From Nocardioidaceae bacterium (lineage in GTDB: Bacteria; Actinomycetota; Actinomycetes; Propionibacteriales; Nocardioidaceae), in NCBI GenBank assembly GCA_013696065.1, contig JACCZJ010000301.1, positions 1-5,367 on the forward strand: 5,367 nucleotides of DNA, in the 5' to 3' direction. Below, one piece after another: positions 1 to 5,038 of the stretch. Below the pieces are notes generated by a model. That model searched no databases and was not told where the DNA came from. It was given only the letters and a program-made list of their open reading frames with translations. The position numbers and the translations under genes are program-made. Each line of letters opens with the position of its first letter. The first letter of the stretch is position 1.

Positions 1-935
1 GATGTGGAGGTCACCCCGAGCGCGCCGCCGAACGAGGCGCCGAGCGCGGCACCGATGCCCGCAATCTCGTCTTCAGCCTGGAACGTCGTCACCCCGAAGC
101 GCTTGTGCTTGCTCAGCTCGTGGAGGATGTCGGATGCGGGGGTGATGGGGTAGGCGCCCAGGAAGAGCGGCAGTCCCGACTGGACTGACGAGGCCACCAG
201 GCCATAGCTGAGTGCGAGGTTGCCGGAGATGTTGCGGTAGGTGCCACTGCGCATCGGTGCGGGCTTGATCTCATAGGAGACGGCAAAGGTCTCGGTCGTC
301 TCACCGAAGTTCCAGCCGGCCCGGAAGGCCGCGATGTTGGCGTCACGAATGTCGGGTTTCTCGGCGAAACGCTTCGCCAAGAACTGTTCGGTTGACTCGA
401 CGGGACGCCCGTAGAGCCAGGACAACAGGCCAAGGCTAAACATGTTCTTGGCCCGGGAGGCGTCCTTGCGGCTGAGACCGAACTCTTTCACCGATTCCAC
501 GGTCAGCGCGGTGAGGTCGACCTTGTGGACGCTGTAGTTGTCGAGAGACCCATCCTCGAGGGGGTTTGCGGCATACCCGGCCTTGCTGAGGTTGCGAGCG
601 GAGAAGTCGTGCGTGTCGACGATGATGGTGGAGCCCGGAGCAAGGTCTTTGATGTTGGCGCGCAGAGCGGCGGGATTCATCGCGACGAGCACGTCCGGTG
701 CATCACCCGGAGTCAGGATGTCGTGGTCGGCGAAGTGGAGCTGGAAAGACGACACGCCGGGGAGAGTGCCGGCTGGTGCACGGATCTCGGCTGGGAAGTT
801 GGGCAGGGTCGAGAGGTCGTTGCCGAACGCCGCCGTCTCTTGCGTGAATCTGTCGCCGGTGAGCTGCATCCCGTCGCCGGAGTCTCCAGCAAAGCGAATG
901 ATGACTCGATCAAGTTGCTTGACCTGTTTGGTCAC
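1..935 (-). CDS. korA: 2-oxoglutarate:ferredoxin oxidoreductase, fused gamma-alpha subunit (KorA), 5' part
   Basis: The enzyme oxidatively decarboxylates 2-oxoglutarate to succinyl-CoA and passes the electrons to ferredoxin in the cytoplasm; KorB carries the other part of the thiamine diphosphate/FeS site and should lie beyond the left edge. I translated the minus strand by hand: it is open from GTG 935 to base 1 (311 codons). The gamma domain opens with VIIRFAGDSGDGMQLTGD (residues 11-28), the hallmark of the actinobacterial gamma-alpha fusion. The alpha (pyrimidine-binding) domain starts near residue 255 with GAYPITPASD (260-269), followed by FQAEDEIAGIGAALGASFGG. The window ends inside the TS-GPG motif. 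GTG 935 is the only good start: an in-frame TAA lies at 986-984 and GAGGA sits 4 nt upstream. The family is usually about 600-650 residues, so roughly half is present. It diverges from the membrane-protein and nuo genes. Another 2-oxoacid substrate cannot be ruled out. Confidence 0.93.
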   Translation of the reverse strand, partial: MTKQVKQLDRVIIRFAGDSGDGMQLTGDRFTQETAAFGNDLSTLPNFPAEIRAPAGTLPGVSSFQLHFADHDILTPGDAPDVLVAMNPAALRANIKDLAPGSTIIVDTHDFSARNLSKAGYAANPLEDGSLDNYSVHKVDLTALTVESVKEFGLSRKDASRAKNMFSLGLLSWLYGRPVESTEQFLAKRFAEKPDIRDANIAAFRAGWNFGETTETFAVSYEIKPAPMRSGTYRNISGNLALSYGLVASSVQSGLPLFLGAYPITPASDILHELSKHKRFGVTTFQAEDEIAGIGAALGASFGGALGVTST

Positions 936-939
936 TGCA

Positions 940-944
940 TCCTC
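940..944 (-). promoter_or_regulatory. korA ribosome binding site
   Basis: GAGGA on the minus strand, 4 nt before the GTG at 935. It decides the korA start because no ATG is available in frame between the upstream stop (986-984) and the conserved N-terminus. Confidence 0.6.
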
Positions 945-1141
945 GGTTTCGTGTGTTGCGGGTGTGGGCCACTTTTGGTGGGCTTAGATAGTTTACGCCT
1001 GTCAACCCGGCTATACCGGTCACGTCCGCTTAGCGTGGGACGGCTTTATCGCTTTCTCGTGATGCGAAACCGGCCAGTGCACACGCTTTTAATGCTGAGA
1101 ACGACCCATGCGGTGGCTTCGTCGGCGCGAAGAGGACTGTC

Positions 1142-1157
1142 TAGGCGGACACGCCTA
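1142..1157. repeat. Perfect 6-bp inverted repeat TAGGCG-N4-CGCCTA
   Basis: The arms 1142-1147 and 1152-1157 are exact reverse complements around the spacer GACA. The repeat ends 6 nt before the GATAAT -10 candidate, so it covers the -35/spacer region where a repressor or activator could bind. A 6-bp palindrome of this kind can also arise by chance, and no second copy was noticed. Confidence 0.3.
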
Positions 1158-1163
1158 TAACGG

Positions 1164-1169
1164 GATAAT
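1164..1169 (+). promoter_or_regulatory. Candidate -10 box for the membrane-protein gene
   Basis: GATAAT matches five of six bases of TATAAT in a locally AT-rich patch. No good -35 lies 16-18 nt upstream, which is common for actinobacterial promoters. A start near 1176 would leave a leader of about 77 nt before the ATG at 1253. Confidence 0.3.
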
Positions 1170-1241
1170 TTTCGAAGTGGTCGATATCTGGGGTCCGCTG
1201 CGGGAGCATGAGTGGAGTTGCGCATCGCCGATGCCTGTTTT

Positions 1242-1247
1242 GAGGAG
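1242..1247 (+). promoter_or_regulatory. Ribosome binding site of the membrane-protein gene
   Basis: GAGGAG, 5 nt before the ATG at 1253. It is a near-ideal Shine-Dalgarno and fixes this start against overlapping frames that have none. Confidence 0.7.
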
Positions 1248-1252
1248 CCGCT

Positions 1253-1954
1253 ATGTCTGGTGCCGTCCCACCGCCCCAGCCGCCTTCCGATCCCAACCAG
1301 CCGCCGCCCTACTCCGGCGGCACGGGACCTAGTGATCCCGGTAGCTACCCAGATCCGAACATTCCCCCGAGCGCGCCCGGGGAGGGGACCTACGTCCAGC
1401 CCACGCCCGCCGATGGCGGCTACGCGCAGACCAGCCCGCCAGCTTCGTCCTCGACGAGCATGAGTGGGGCGCAAGCCAAGACCGCGCTGCAAAGCGCCCA
1501 CAAGTTCGACCTGGGCATCATCGCCTGCGGCCTGCTTGCCTTCCTGCTCTCCCTCTTCAGCGGTTACTACACCTACAAGGTCACGGTGGAGGGCGAGGAC
1601 CCATTGTTCGGGGATATGCCCGGCAGCTCAGCCTCTTTCAGCGCCTGGCATGGCTTCTTCGGCTGGTTTGCGGCGCTGATGGCTCTCGTGGCGGCGATCT
1701 TGATGATCCTCGGCCTGCTGGGCGTCATCGCAAACCGCAGTGCGGTACGGCTCGGCGTGCTGGGTGCCTTCGCGCTGGCGTCGCTGTGTGTGCTGCTCGC
1801 GCTGCTGGTGGTCCCCGGTAGCGACGCCGATCAGTCCTTTAGTGGGATCACCGTCGATGTCAACCCAGGCCACGGAATCACCTACTGGCTGAGCCTGTTG
1901 GTGATCTTGGGCGGTACGGCGCTGGCCTTTATGCGCAAGGACGCGAAGGACTAG
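1253..1954 (+). CDS. Four-helix membrane protein with proline-rich N-terminal arm, function unknown
   Basis: Not recognised as a named family. The 233-residue protein has two parts. Residues 1-75 are a disordered arm rich in Pro, Ser, Gly and Tyr (runs such as PPPQPP and QPPPYSGG), a style frequent in actinobacterial membrane proteins. Residues 86-227 hold four hydrophobic segments at about 86-106, 133-157, 165-188 and 208-227. A polar loop follows the first (VEGEDPLFGDMPGSS) and another the third (PGSDADQSFSGITVDVNPGHG); the tail is short and charged (MRKDAKD). There is no signal peptide. With four helices both ends lie on the same side, probably the cytoplasm, and the two polar loops outside; this topology is inferred. 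No catalytic motif, haem ligand or FeS cysteines are visible. It lies between korA and nuoA, but a terminator-like hairpin separates it from nuoA, so shared function is unproven. Confidence 0.85.
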   Translation: MSGAVPPPQPPSDPNQPPPYSGGTGPSDPGSYPDPNIPPSAPGEGTYVQPTPADGGYAQTSPPASSSTSMSGAQAKTALQSAHKFDLGIIACGLLAFLLSLFSGYYTYKVTVEGEDPLFGDMPGSSASFSAWHGFFGWFAALMALVAAILMILGLLGVIANRSAVRLGVLGAFALASLCVLLALLVVPGSDADQSFSGITVDVNPGHGITYWLSLLVILGGTALAFMRKDAKD

Positions 1955-1975
1955 CTGGCCCTTCACCACTCACCG

Positions 1976-2024
1976 ACTCAGTGGCCCCGACACGTAGGTT
2001 GCTCGGGGCCACTAGTTTGTTCTC
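1976..2024 (+). terminator. Strong hairpin with T-rich tail downstream of the membrane-protein gene
   Basis: AGTGGCCCCGA (1980-1990) pairs perfectly with TCGGGGCCACT (2003-2013), giving an 11-bp GC-rich stem around a 12-nt loop. ACT (1976-1978) can add three pairs with AGT (2014-2016) across a bulged C. The tail TTTGTTCTC is T-rich but imperfect. Position 22 nt after the TAG stop fits an intrinsic terminator. Its right arm overlaps the putative nuoA -10 box, so it could also act as an operator or as insulation of the nuo operon from upstream transcription. Confidence 0.7.
2013..2018 (+). promoter_or_regulatory. Candidate -10 box for a leaderless nuoABC transcript
   Basis: TAGTTT matches the actinobacterial TANNNT -10 pattern and ends 6 nt before the A of the nuoA ATG (2025), the normal distance from a -10 box to +1. 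Transcription would then begin on the start codon itself. This fits the absence of any Shine-Dalgarno before nuoA. A weak -35-like CCGACA (1987-1992) is 20 nt upstream, longer than usual. Confidence 0.4.
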
Positions 2025-2402
2025 ATGAGCGGCGGCTACTCGACGTACCTTGAGTCTTATGTGCCGGTGCTCGCCATCGTCGTCTTGGGGATCGGGTTGG
2101 TGGCGGGAATGTTGGGCGCTAACCGGTTGCTCAGGCCCAGCCGACCGACGGCGCAAAAGCTGCTGACCTACGAGTGTGGGGTCGATCCGGTCGGCTCGGG
2201 CTGGGCGCAGGTGCACGTGCGCTACTACATCTTCGCCTACCTGTATGTCGTCTTCGCCGTCGACGCGGTATTTCTCTTCCCCTGGGCCACTGTCTTCGAG
2301 CAGCTCGGCTGGATCACCGTGGGAGAGATGGGCGTCTTCGTCGGCATCCTGGCCGTCGGGTTGGCGTACGCATGGCGGAAGGGAGTCCTAACGTGGACGT
2401 GA
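2025..2402 (+). CDS. nuoA: Complex I (NADH-quinone oxidoreductase-type) subunit A, NuoA
   Basis: Small membrane subunit (ND3 homologue) at the joint between the peripheral arm and the membrane arm of complex I. Its 125 residues are normal length. Three hydrophobic helices lie at about 12-34, 67-88 and 99-117. The loop after helix 1 carries KLLTYECGVDPVGSGW (45-60), with the conserved YECG...P motif whose Cys is C51. Helix 2 reads VRYYIFAYLYVVFAVDAVFLFPWA. Most NuoA proteins have FDVE here; this one has FAVD, so one conserved acid is replaced by Ala78 and the other is Asp80. The start has no Shine-Dalgarno, and a leaderless transcript is likely. It is the first gene of nuoABC and overlaps nuoB by 10 nt. 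From memory, the FAVD version resembles the second, NuoEFG-less complex I of streptomycetes. Confidence 0.92.
   Translation: MSGGYSTYLESYVPVLAIVVLGIGLVAGMLGANRLLRPSRPTAQKLLTYECGVDPVGSGWAQVHVRYYIFAYLYVVFAVDAVFLFPWATVFEQLGWITVGEMGVFVGILAVGLAYAWRKGVLTWT
2379..2385 (+). promoter_or_regulatory. nuoB ribosome binding site
   Basis: AAGGGAG inside the nuoA 3' end, 7 nt before GTG 2393. It supports that start over GTG 2399. Confidence 0.55.
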
Positions 2403-2998
2403 GTCCCGCCTCACCAGCCCCCGTCGCGTTGCCCATGCCGACCCTGGGCCCGCTGCAGAAGCTCGCCCCCCAACCGGCCCGCTACCTGCTCAACTGGGGC
2501 CGTTCGTATTCGTTGTGGGTGTTCAACTTCGGCCTCGCGTGCTGCGCGATCGAGTTCATCGCCACGTCGATGGCGCGACATGACTTCATCCGGCTGGGGG
2601 TCATTCCCTTCGCACCCGGCCCGCGTCAAGCCGACCTGATGGTCGTCTCGGGCACGGTCACCGACAAGATGGCACCAGCCGTGCAGCGGCTCTACGAGCA
2701 GATGCCCGACCCGAAGTACGTGATCTCGTTCGGCTCGTGTGCCAACTCAGGTGGCCCCTACTGGGACTCGTATTGCGTCACGAAGGGCGTCGACCAAATC
2801 ATCCCCGTCGACGTCTACGTGCCTGGCTGTCCGCCACGTCCCGAGTCGCTGCTGCAGGGCATCGTCAAGCTGCAAGAAAAGATCGGCGGAGAATCACTGG
2901 TCGATCGTTACACGCCGCAAGCCGCCCGAGGTGATTCGCTTCTCAGCACCAAACGGTTGCGGCGGCCTCGAGTCCTCCCACCCAAGGCGTCGAGGTGA
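2393..2998 (+). CDS. nuoB: Complex I subunit B, NuoB
   Basis: Peripheral-arm subunit that holds the terminal [4Fe-4S] cluster N2, which hands electrons to quinone. With the GTG at 2393 it has 201 residues. The ligand cysteines are all present: tandem Cys50-Cys51 in GLACCAIEF, Cys116 in SFGSCANSGG and Cys146 in VPGCPPRPE. PRQADLMVVSGTVTDKMAP (78-96) is the standard core. GTG 2393 is preferred because AAGGGAG ends 7 nt upstream; GTG 2399, overlapping the nuoA TGA as GTGA, is the alternative but its spacing is about 13 nt. The frame stays open upstream to 2174, but that extension is arginine-rich shadow inside nuoA. The C-terminal tail after about residue 172 is basic, variable and not needed for the cluster. 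It is translationally coupled with nuoA and nuoC. The SYSLWVFNFG approach to the CC motif is unlike the standard NuoB and suits the second, ferredoxin-type set. Confidence 0.93.
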   Translation: MDVSPASPAPVALPMPTLGPLQKLAPQPARYLLNWGRSYSLWVFNFGLACCAIEFIATSMARHDFIRLGVIPFAPGPRQADLMVVSGTVTDKMAPAVQRLYEQMPDPKYVISFGSCANSGGPYWDSYCVTKGVDQIIPVDVYVPGCPPRPESLLQGIVKLQEKIGGESLVDRYTPQAARGDSLLSTKRLRRPRVLPPKASR

Positions 2999-3552
2999 CG
3001 TGGCTCGATGAGGTGGGGCAGGCGTATGACGCCAGACCAGACCCGGGTTTTGGGCCACCCACCCTCGATGTCGATGCCATCGCATGGCGCGACTCCCTGC
3101 AGGCTGCCCGCGATCAGCTGGGATGTTCATTCTTCGACTACCTGACCGCAGTCGACGAGCTGGACGAGGGCTTCTCGATTGTCGCCCATGTCGCTCGGCC
3201 TCGCGTTGGTCGCGTCGACTCCCTGCTGCTACGGGCACGCATCCCGGCTGCCGCCCCGGCGATCGCCTGCTGCTGCGAGGTGTATGCCGGAGCGGGGTGG
3301 CATGAGCGAGAGACCCATGAGATGTTCGGGATCGACTTCGATGGCCACGGCGACCTCGACACCTTGCTGCTACCCGACGGCTTCGAAGGCCACCCACTGC
3401 GGAAGGACTTCGTGCTCGCCTCGCGGGTGGCTAAGCCCTGGCCAGGAGCCAAAGATCCAGGCGAGTCAGACTCCGACGCCGCCCCGAGTCGGCGCCGCAC
3501 CCGGCCGCCGGGCGTCCCGGATCCCGACGAGTGGGGACCCTCCGCGACCTGA
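2995..3552 (+). CDS. nuoC: Complex I 30-kDa subunit C, NuoC
   Basis: Peripheral-arm subunit of the quinone module; it packs against NuoB and NuoD and carries no cofactor. Of its 185 residues, the family signature is clear: WHERETHEMFGIDFDGHGD (102-120), then LLLPDGFEGHPLRKDF (124-139). The C-terminal PPGVPDPDEWGP (171-182) looks like the natural end of the conserved part, so the gene itself appears intact. The GTG start overlaps the nuoB TGA as GTGA (4 nt); AAGG at 2984-2987 could serve as binding site, and coupling to nuoB translation is likely. Unusual points are a run of three cysteines (92-94) just before the signature and a proline/arginine-rich tail. NuoC is normally followed by, or fused to, NuoD; here the operon ends and a hydrolase gene faces it from the other strand. 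Confidence 0.92.
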   Translation: MTWLDEVGQAYDARPDPGFGPPTLDVDAIAWRDSLQAARDQLGCSFFDYLTAVDELDEGFSIVAHVARPRVGRVDSLLLRARIPAAAPAIACCCEVYAGAGWHERETHEMFGIDFDGHGDLDTLLLPDGFEGHPLRKDFVLASRVAKPWPGAKDPGESDSDAAPSRRRTRPPGVPDPDEWGPSAT

Positions 3553-3586
3553 ACTACCGGGTCTCGCCACGTCAGGCGCTTACTTT
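3544..3586 (+). terminator. Weak terminator-like hairpin at the end of nuoC
   Basis: GCG-(A)-CCTGA (3544-3552, one bulged A) pairs with TCAGGCGC (3572-3579) across a 19-nt loop, followed by TTACTTT. The stem includes the nuoC stop codon. The stem is short and the loop long, so this is only a suggestion that transcription ends here. Confidence 0.3.
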
Positions 3587-3696
3587 GGGGCGGCATGCGG
3601 CCGTTGACTCCCTGTTCCTTGGCGGGGGATCTGGATGGTTGAGCATGGCTTCGGCCGCGGCCATGGATGCCGCTGAAAGTCGCTGAGGAGAACTCG
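3553..3696. other. Convergent intergenic gap between nuoC and the hydrolase gene
   Basis: No gene is visible. It holds CATGGC/GCCATG arms (3644-3649, 3660-3665) enclosing the start of a perfect 10-mer palindrome GGCCGCGGCC (3653-3662). Neither has a T-tract. CCGCTGAAAGTCGC (3670-3683) matches 13 of 14 bases of 3722-3735 inside the hydrolase 3' end, perhaps a small local duplication. No nuoD-like sequence was recognised. Confidence 0.4.
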
Positions 3697-4512
3697 TCAG
3701 GCGGGTCGTTGGTTGAGTCCACCGATGAAAGTCGCCAGGTCAGAAGCCAATCGCCCAGGTTCTTCCCACAGGACTAGGTGCCCGGTTTCTTGGTAGATGA
3801 CGAGTCGCGAGCCAGGGATGGCAGCAGCGAGGGCCTGCTGGTGCTGGCGCGGCAACAACTCGTCGCGGTCGCCCCAGACGATGAGGGTGGGTGCCGTGAT
3901 TGTTCCCGTCTCGGTGGGAGGGCGCGCAGTGAGGAGGCCGTTGAGCGCTGCGCGCCATACCTGAGCGGGCATGCGGAGACCATCTTGGACTCGGTCATCG
4001 ATGTACCACTGGGGCACTTCATGGAACCGGGGAAACCACGTCAGGGACTCTCTCACCCATGCGGGGTCCAGGGGATCGGTGAGCTGATCTACCTCGTCAG
4101 CGAAGGAAGGTCGTTCTTGCAGGCTTCGCGGGGATCCGACAAGGAAGAGGCCGGCCACGCGGTGTGGGCGGGTGACCGCCACTTGCTGGGCGACATACCC
4201 ACCGCTGGACGACCCCAACAGCACAGCTCGAGAAACGCCAACCGCATCCAGGAACGCCTCGATGTCTGCGGCGAAGTTCTCGAGGGAGTATCCCGCTGTG
4301 GGCTTATCGGCGTCGCCATGGCCGCGTTGATCCATCGCAATGGCACGGATAGTGCGCGGCAGCAGGGGTAGGAGACGATCGAAAGCGCGCCGCGACTCAC
4401 CCCAGGCGTGCAGCAGCAGGACCGGTGTCGCGGAGGAAGGACCGGTCGCCACGAAAGGGAGGCTCACACCGGTAGCCAGGCCAACCTGGCGCACACTCGG
4501 GTGCTGGTCCAC
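3697..4512 (-). CDS. Alpha/beta-fold hydrolase
   Basis: Cytoplasmic serine hydrolase of the alpha/beta superfamily (271 residues, normal length); the substrate is unknown. The oxyanion region is LLLHAWGES (32-40). The nucleophile elbow is GSSSGG (100-105), with Ser102 in the G-x-S-x-G position. The acid is Asp217 in WGDRDELLP (213-221) and the base His244 in ETGHLVLWEEP. DQRGHGDADKP (61-71) is the usual strand-4 motif. A helical cap lies at about 130-200. No signal peptide is seen. The start is GTG at 4512, the first after an in-frame TAG at 4524-4522, with no clear Shine-Dalgarno; GTG codons at residues 7 and 16 are alternatives. It resembles broad actinobacterial esterase, enol-lactonase or chloroperoxidase-like members, which sequence alone cannot separate. 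It converges on nuoC and diverges from the acetyltransferase remnant, so it is probably transcribed alone. Confidence 0.9.
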   Translation of the reverse strand: MDQHPSVRQVGLATGVSLPFVATGPSSATPVLLLHAWGESRRAFDRLLPLLPRTIRAIAMDQRGHGDADKPTAGYSLENFAADIEAFLDAVGVSRAVLLGSSSGGYVAQQVAVTRPHRVAGLFLVGSPRSLQERPSFADEVDQLTDPLDPAWVRESLTWFPRFHEVPQWYIDDRVQDGLRMPAQVWRAALNGLLTARPPTETGTITAPTLIVWGDRDELLPRQHQQALAAAIPGSRLVIYQETGHLVLWEEPGRLASDLATFIGGLNQRPA

Positions 4513-4620
4513 CCGGCAACACTAGCCCCGGCCAAATTAGCAGGACGGGCTGGAAGATCACCGGCATAACAAGCACGTCCGCGCGACTCACCATCTGCGG
4601 CAGGACAGCGACGTTCAACC
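4513..4620. other. Short gap between the divergent hydrolase gene and the GNAT remnant
   Basis: It should hold the promoter of the hydrolase, but no convincing -10/-35 was found on the minus strand. On the plus strand 4605-4622 reads TATFNL in another frame, which could be a further scrap of the acetyltransferase N-terminus shifted out of frame; this is weak. Confidence 0.3.
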
Positions 4621-4958
4621 TCTGGCCAGCCGGTCGGTATGGCCAGCGGCGTACCGGCAGCCGAGGAGAGCGCCGCCGAACTATTCTCGGTGTGGGTCGC
4701 TCCAACCGCGCGGGGACGAGGTATTGGCGACAGCCTCGTGCAAGAGTTCGAGCGCTGGGCGCGGGGCAGAGGCTCAGGAACCCTGCGTCTCGATGTATCA
4801 GATGGCAATCACTGCGCTTCCAAGTTGTACCTGCGCAATGGTTCGACTGCACCGGTGAGCAAGGCGACCTGATGCCGGACCAAATTCGCCGAGAGCGCGT
4901 CATGGCGAACCAGCTCCAGCCAAGTCGTACACGCCGCCTCATGGATGACCGGGGCTAA
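4621..4958 (+). pseudogene. GNAT-family N-acetyltransferase, N-terminally truncated and frameshifted
   Basis: The C-terminal half of a GNAT acetyltransferase is plain. GQPVGMASGVP (4624-4656) is the usual strand before motif A, then LFSVWVAPTARGRGIGDSLV carries the acetyl-CoA loop RGRGIG, and DGNHCASKLYLRNG is motif B. At 4842-4843 the frame breaks: the family expects NGF, but the reading frame gives NGSTAPVSKAT and stops at 4870-4872. Adding one T here restores NGFDCTGEQGDLMPDQIRRERVMANQL, a typical GNAT ending, running to TAA 4956-4958. The normal 70-90 N-terminal residues are absent: going upstream the frame soon loses similarity and meets a TAA at 4567-4569, and the hydrolase gene begins at 4512. 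An ATG at 4639 could start a 77-residue product, but it would lack both ends of the fold. A sequencing error could explain the missing T but not the missing N-terminus. Confidence 0.85.
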
Positions 4959-5038
4959 TACCCCCTAGCGAAGTACCCTGGCCTGTGGGTAACCCGGGGG
5001 CGAGCGCATGGGAACAGCCAGCGTGGGTAGTGGAGAGT

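Larger units (their letters stand above)
936..1252. other. Divergent intergenic region between korA and the membrane-protein gene
   Basis: These 317 bases hold no convincing gene. The open frames crossing it are arginine-rich, lack ribosome binding sites and show no family signature. It is visibly more AT-rich than its flanks and should carry promoters in both directions. On the minus strand, TTGACA (1005-1000) and TAAACT (995-990, matching TANNNT) lie upstream of korA. Their spacing is only 4 nt, so they cannot act as a -35/-10 pair; TAAACT alone could serve as a -10. On the plus strand, GATAAT (1164-1169) is the best -10 candidate for the membrane-protein gene, with an untranslated leader of about 75-80 nt and no clear -35. 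A TAGGCG/CGCCTA inverted repeat sits just before it. Confidence 0.5.

Noticed and set aside
1000..1005. Perfect TTGACA on the minus strand as a korA -35 box
   Set aside because: No -10-like hexamer lies 16-19 nt downstream; the TAAACT box is only 4 nt away. A single hexamer is not enough.
525..1160. Plus-strand open frame of 211 codons opposite korA
   Set aside because: It is antisense to the clear KorA coding frame; no family motif and no ribosome binding site.
1062..1160. Small arginine-rich frame of 32 codons (ATG 1062) in the divergent region
   Set aside because: No Shine-Dalgarno and no recognisable pattern; composition is as expected for a random GC-rich frame.
1208..1243. Eleven-codon frame (MSGVAHRRCLF) just before the membrane-protein gene, as a possible leader peptide
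   Set aside because: The candidate binding site is only 1 nt from its ATG, and there is no attenuator structure after it.
2174..2392. N-terminal extension of NuoB to the ATG at 2174
   Set aside because: It lies out of frame inside nuoA, is arginine-rich, and NuoB proteins do not have it; GTG 2393 has a good ribosome binding site.
3138..3722. Minus-strand frame of 194 codons opposite nuoC
   Set aside because: Serine/arginine-rich shadow of nuoC with no motif or ribosome binding site.
4397..4942. Minus-strand frame of 181 codons with a hydrophobic stretch, opposite the GNAT remnant
   Set aside because: It overlaps both the hydrolase N-terminus and the GNAT remnant, has no family signature, and the GNAT motifs on the plus strand are unmistakable.
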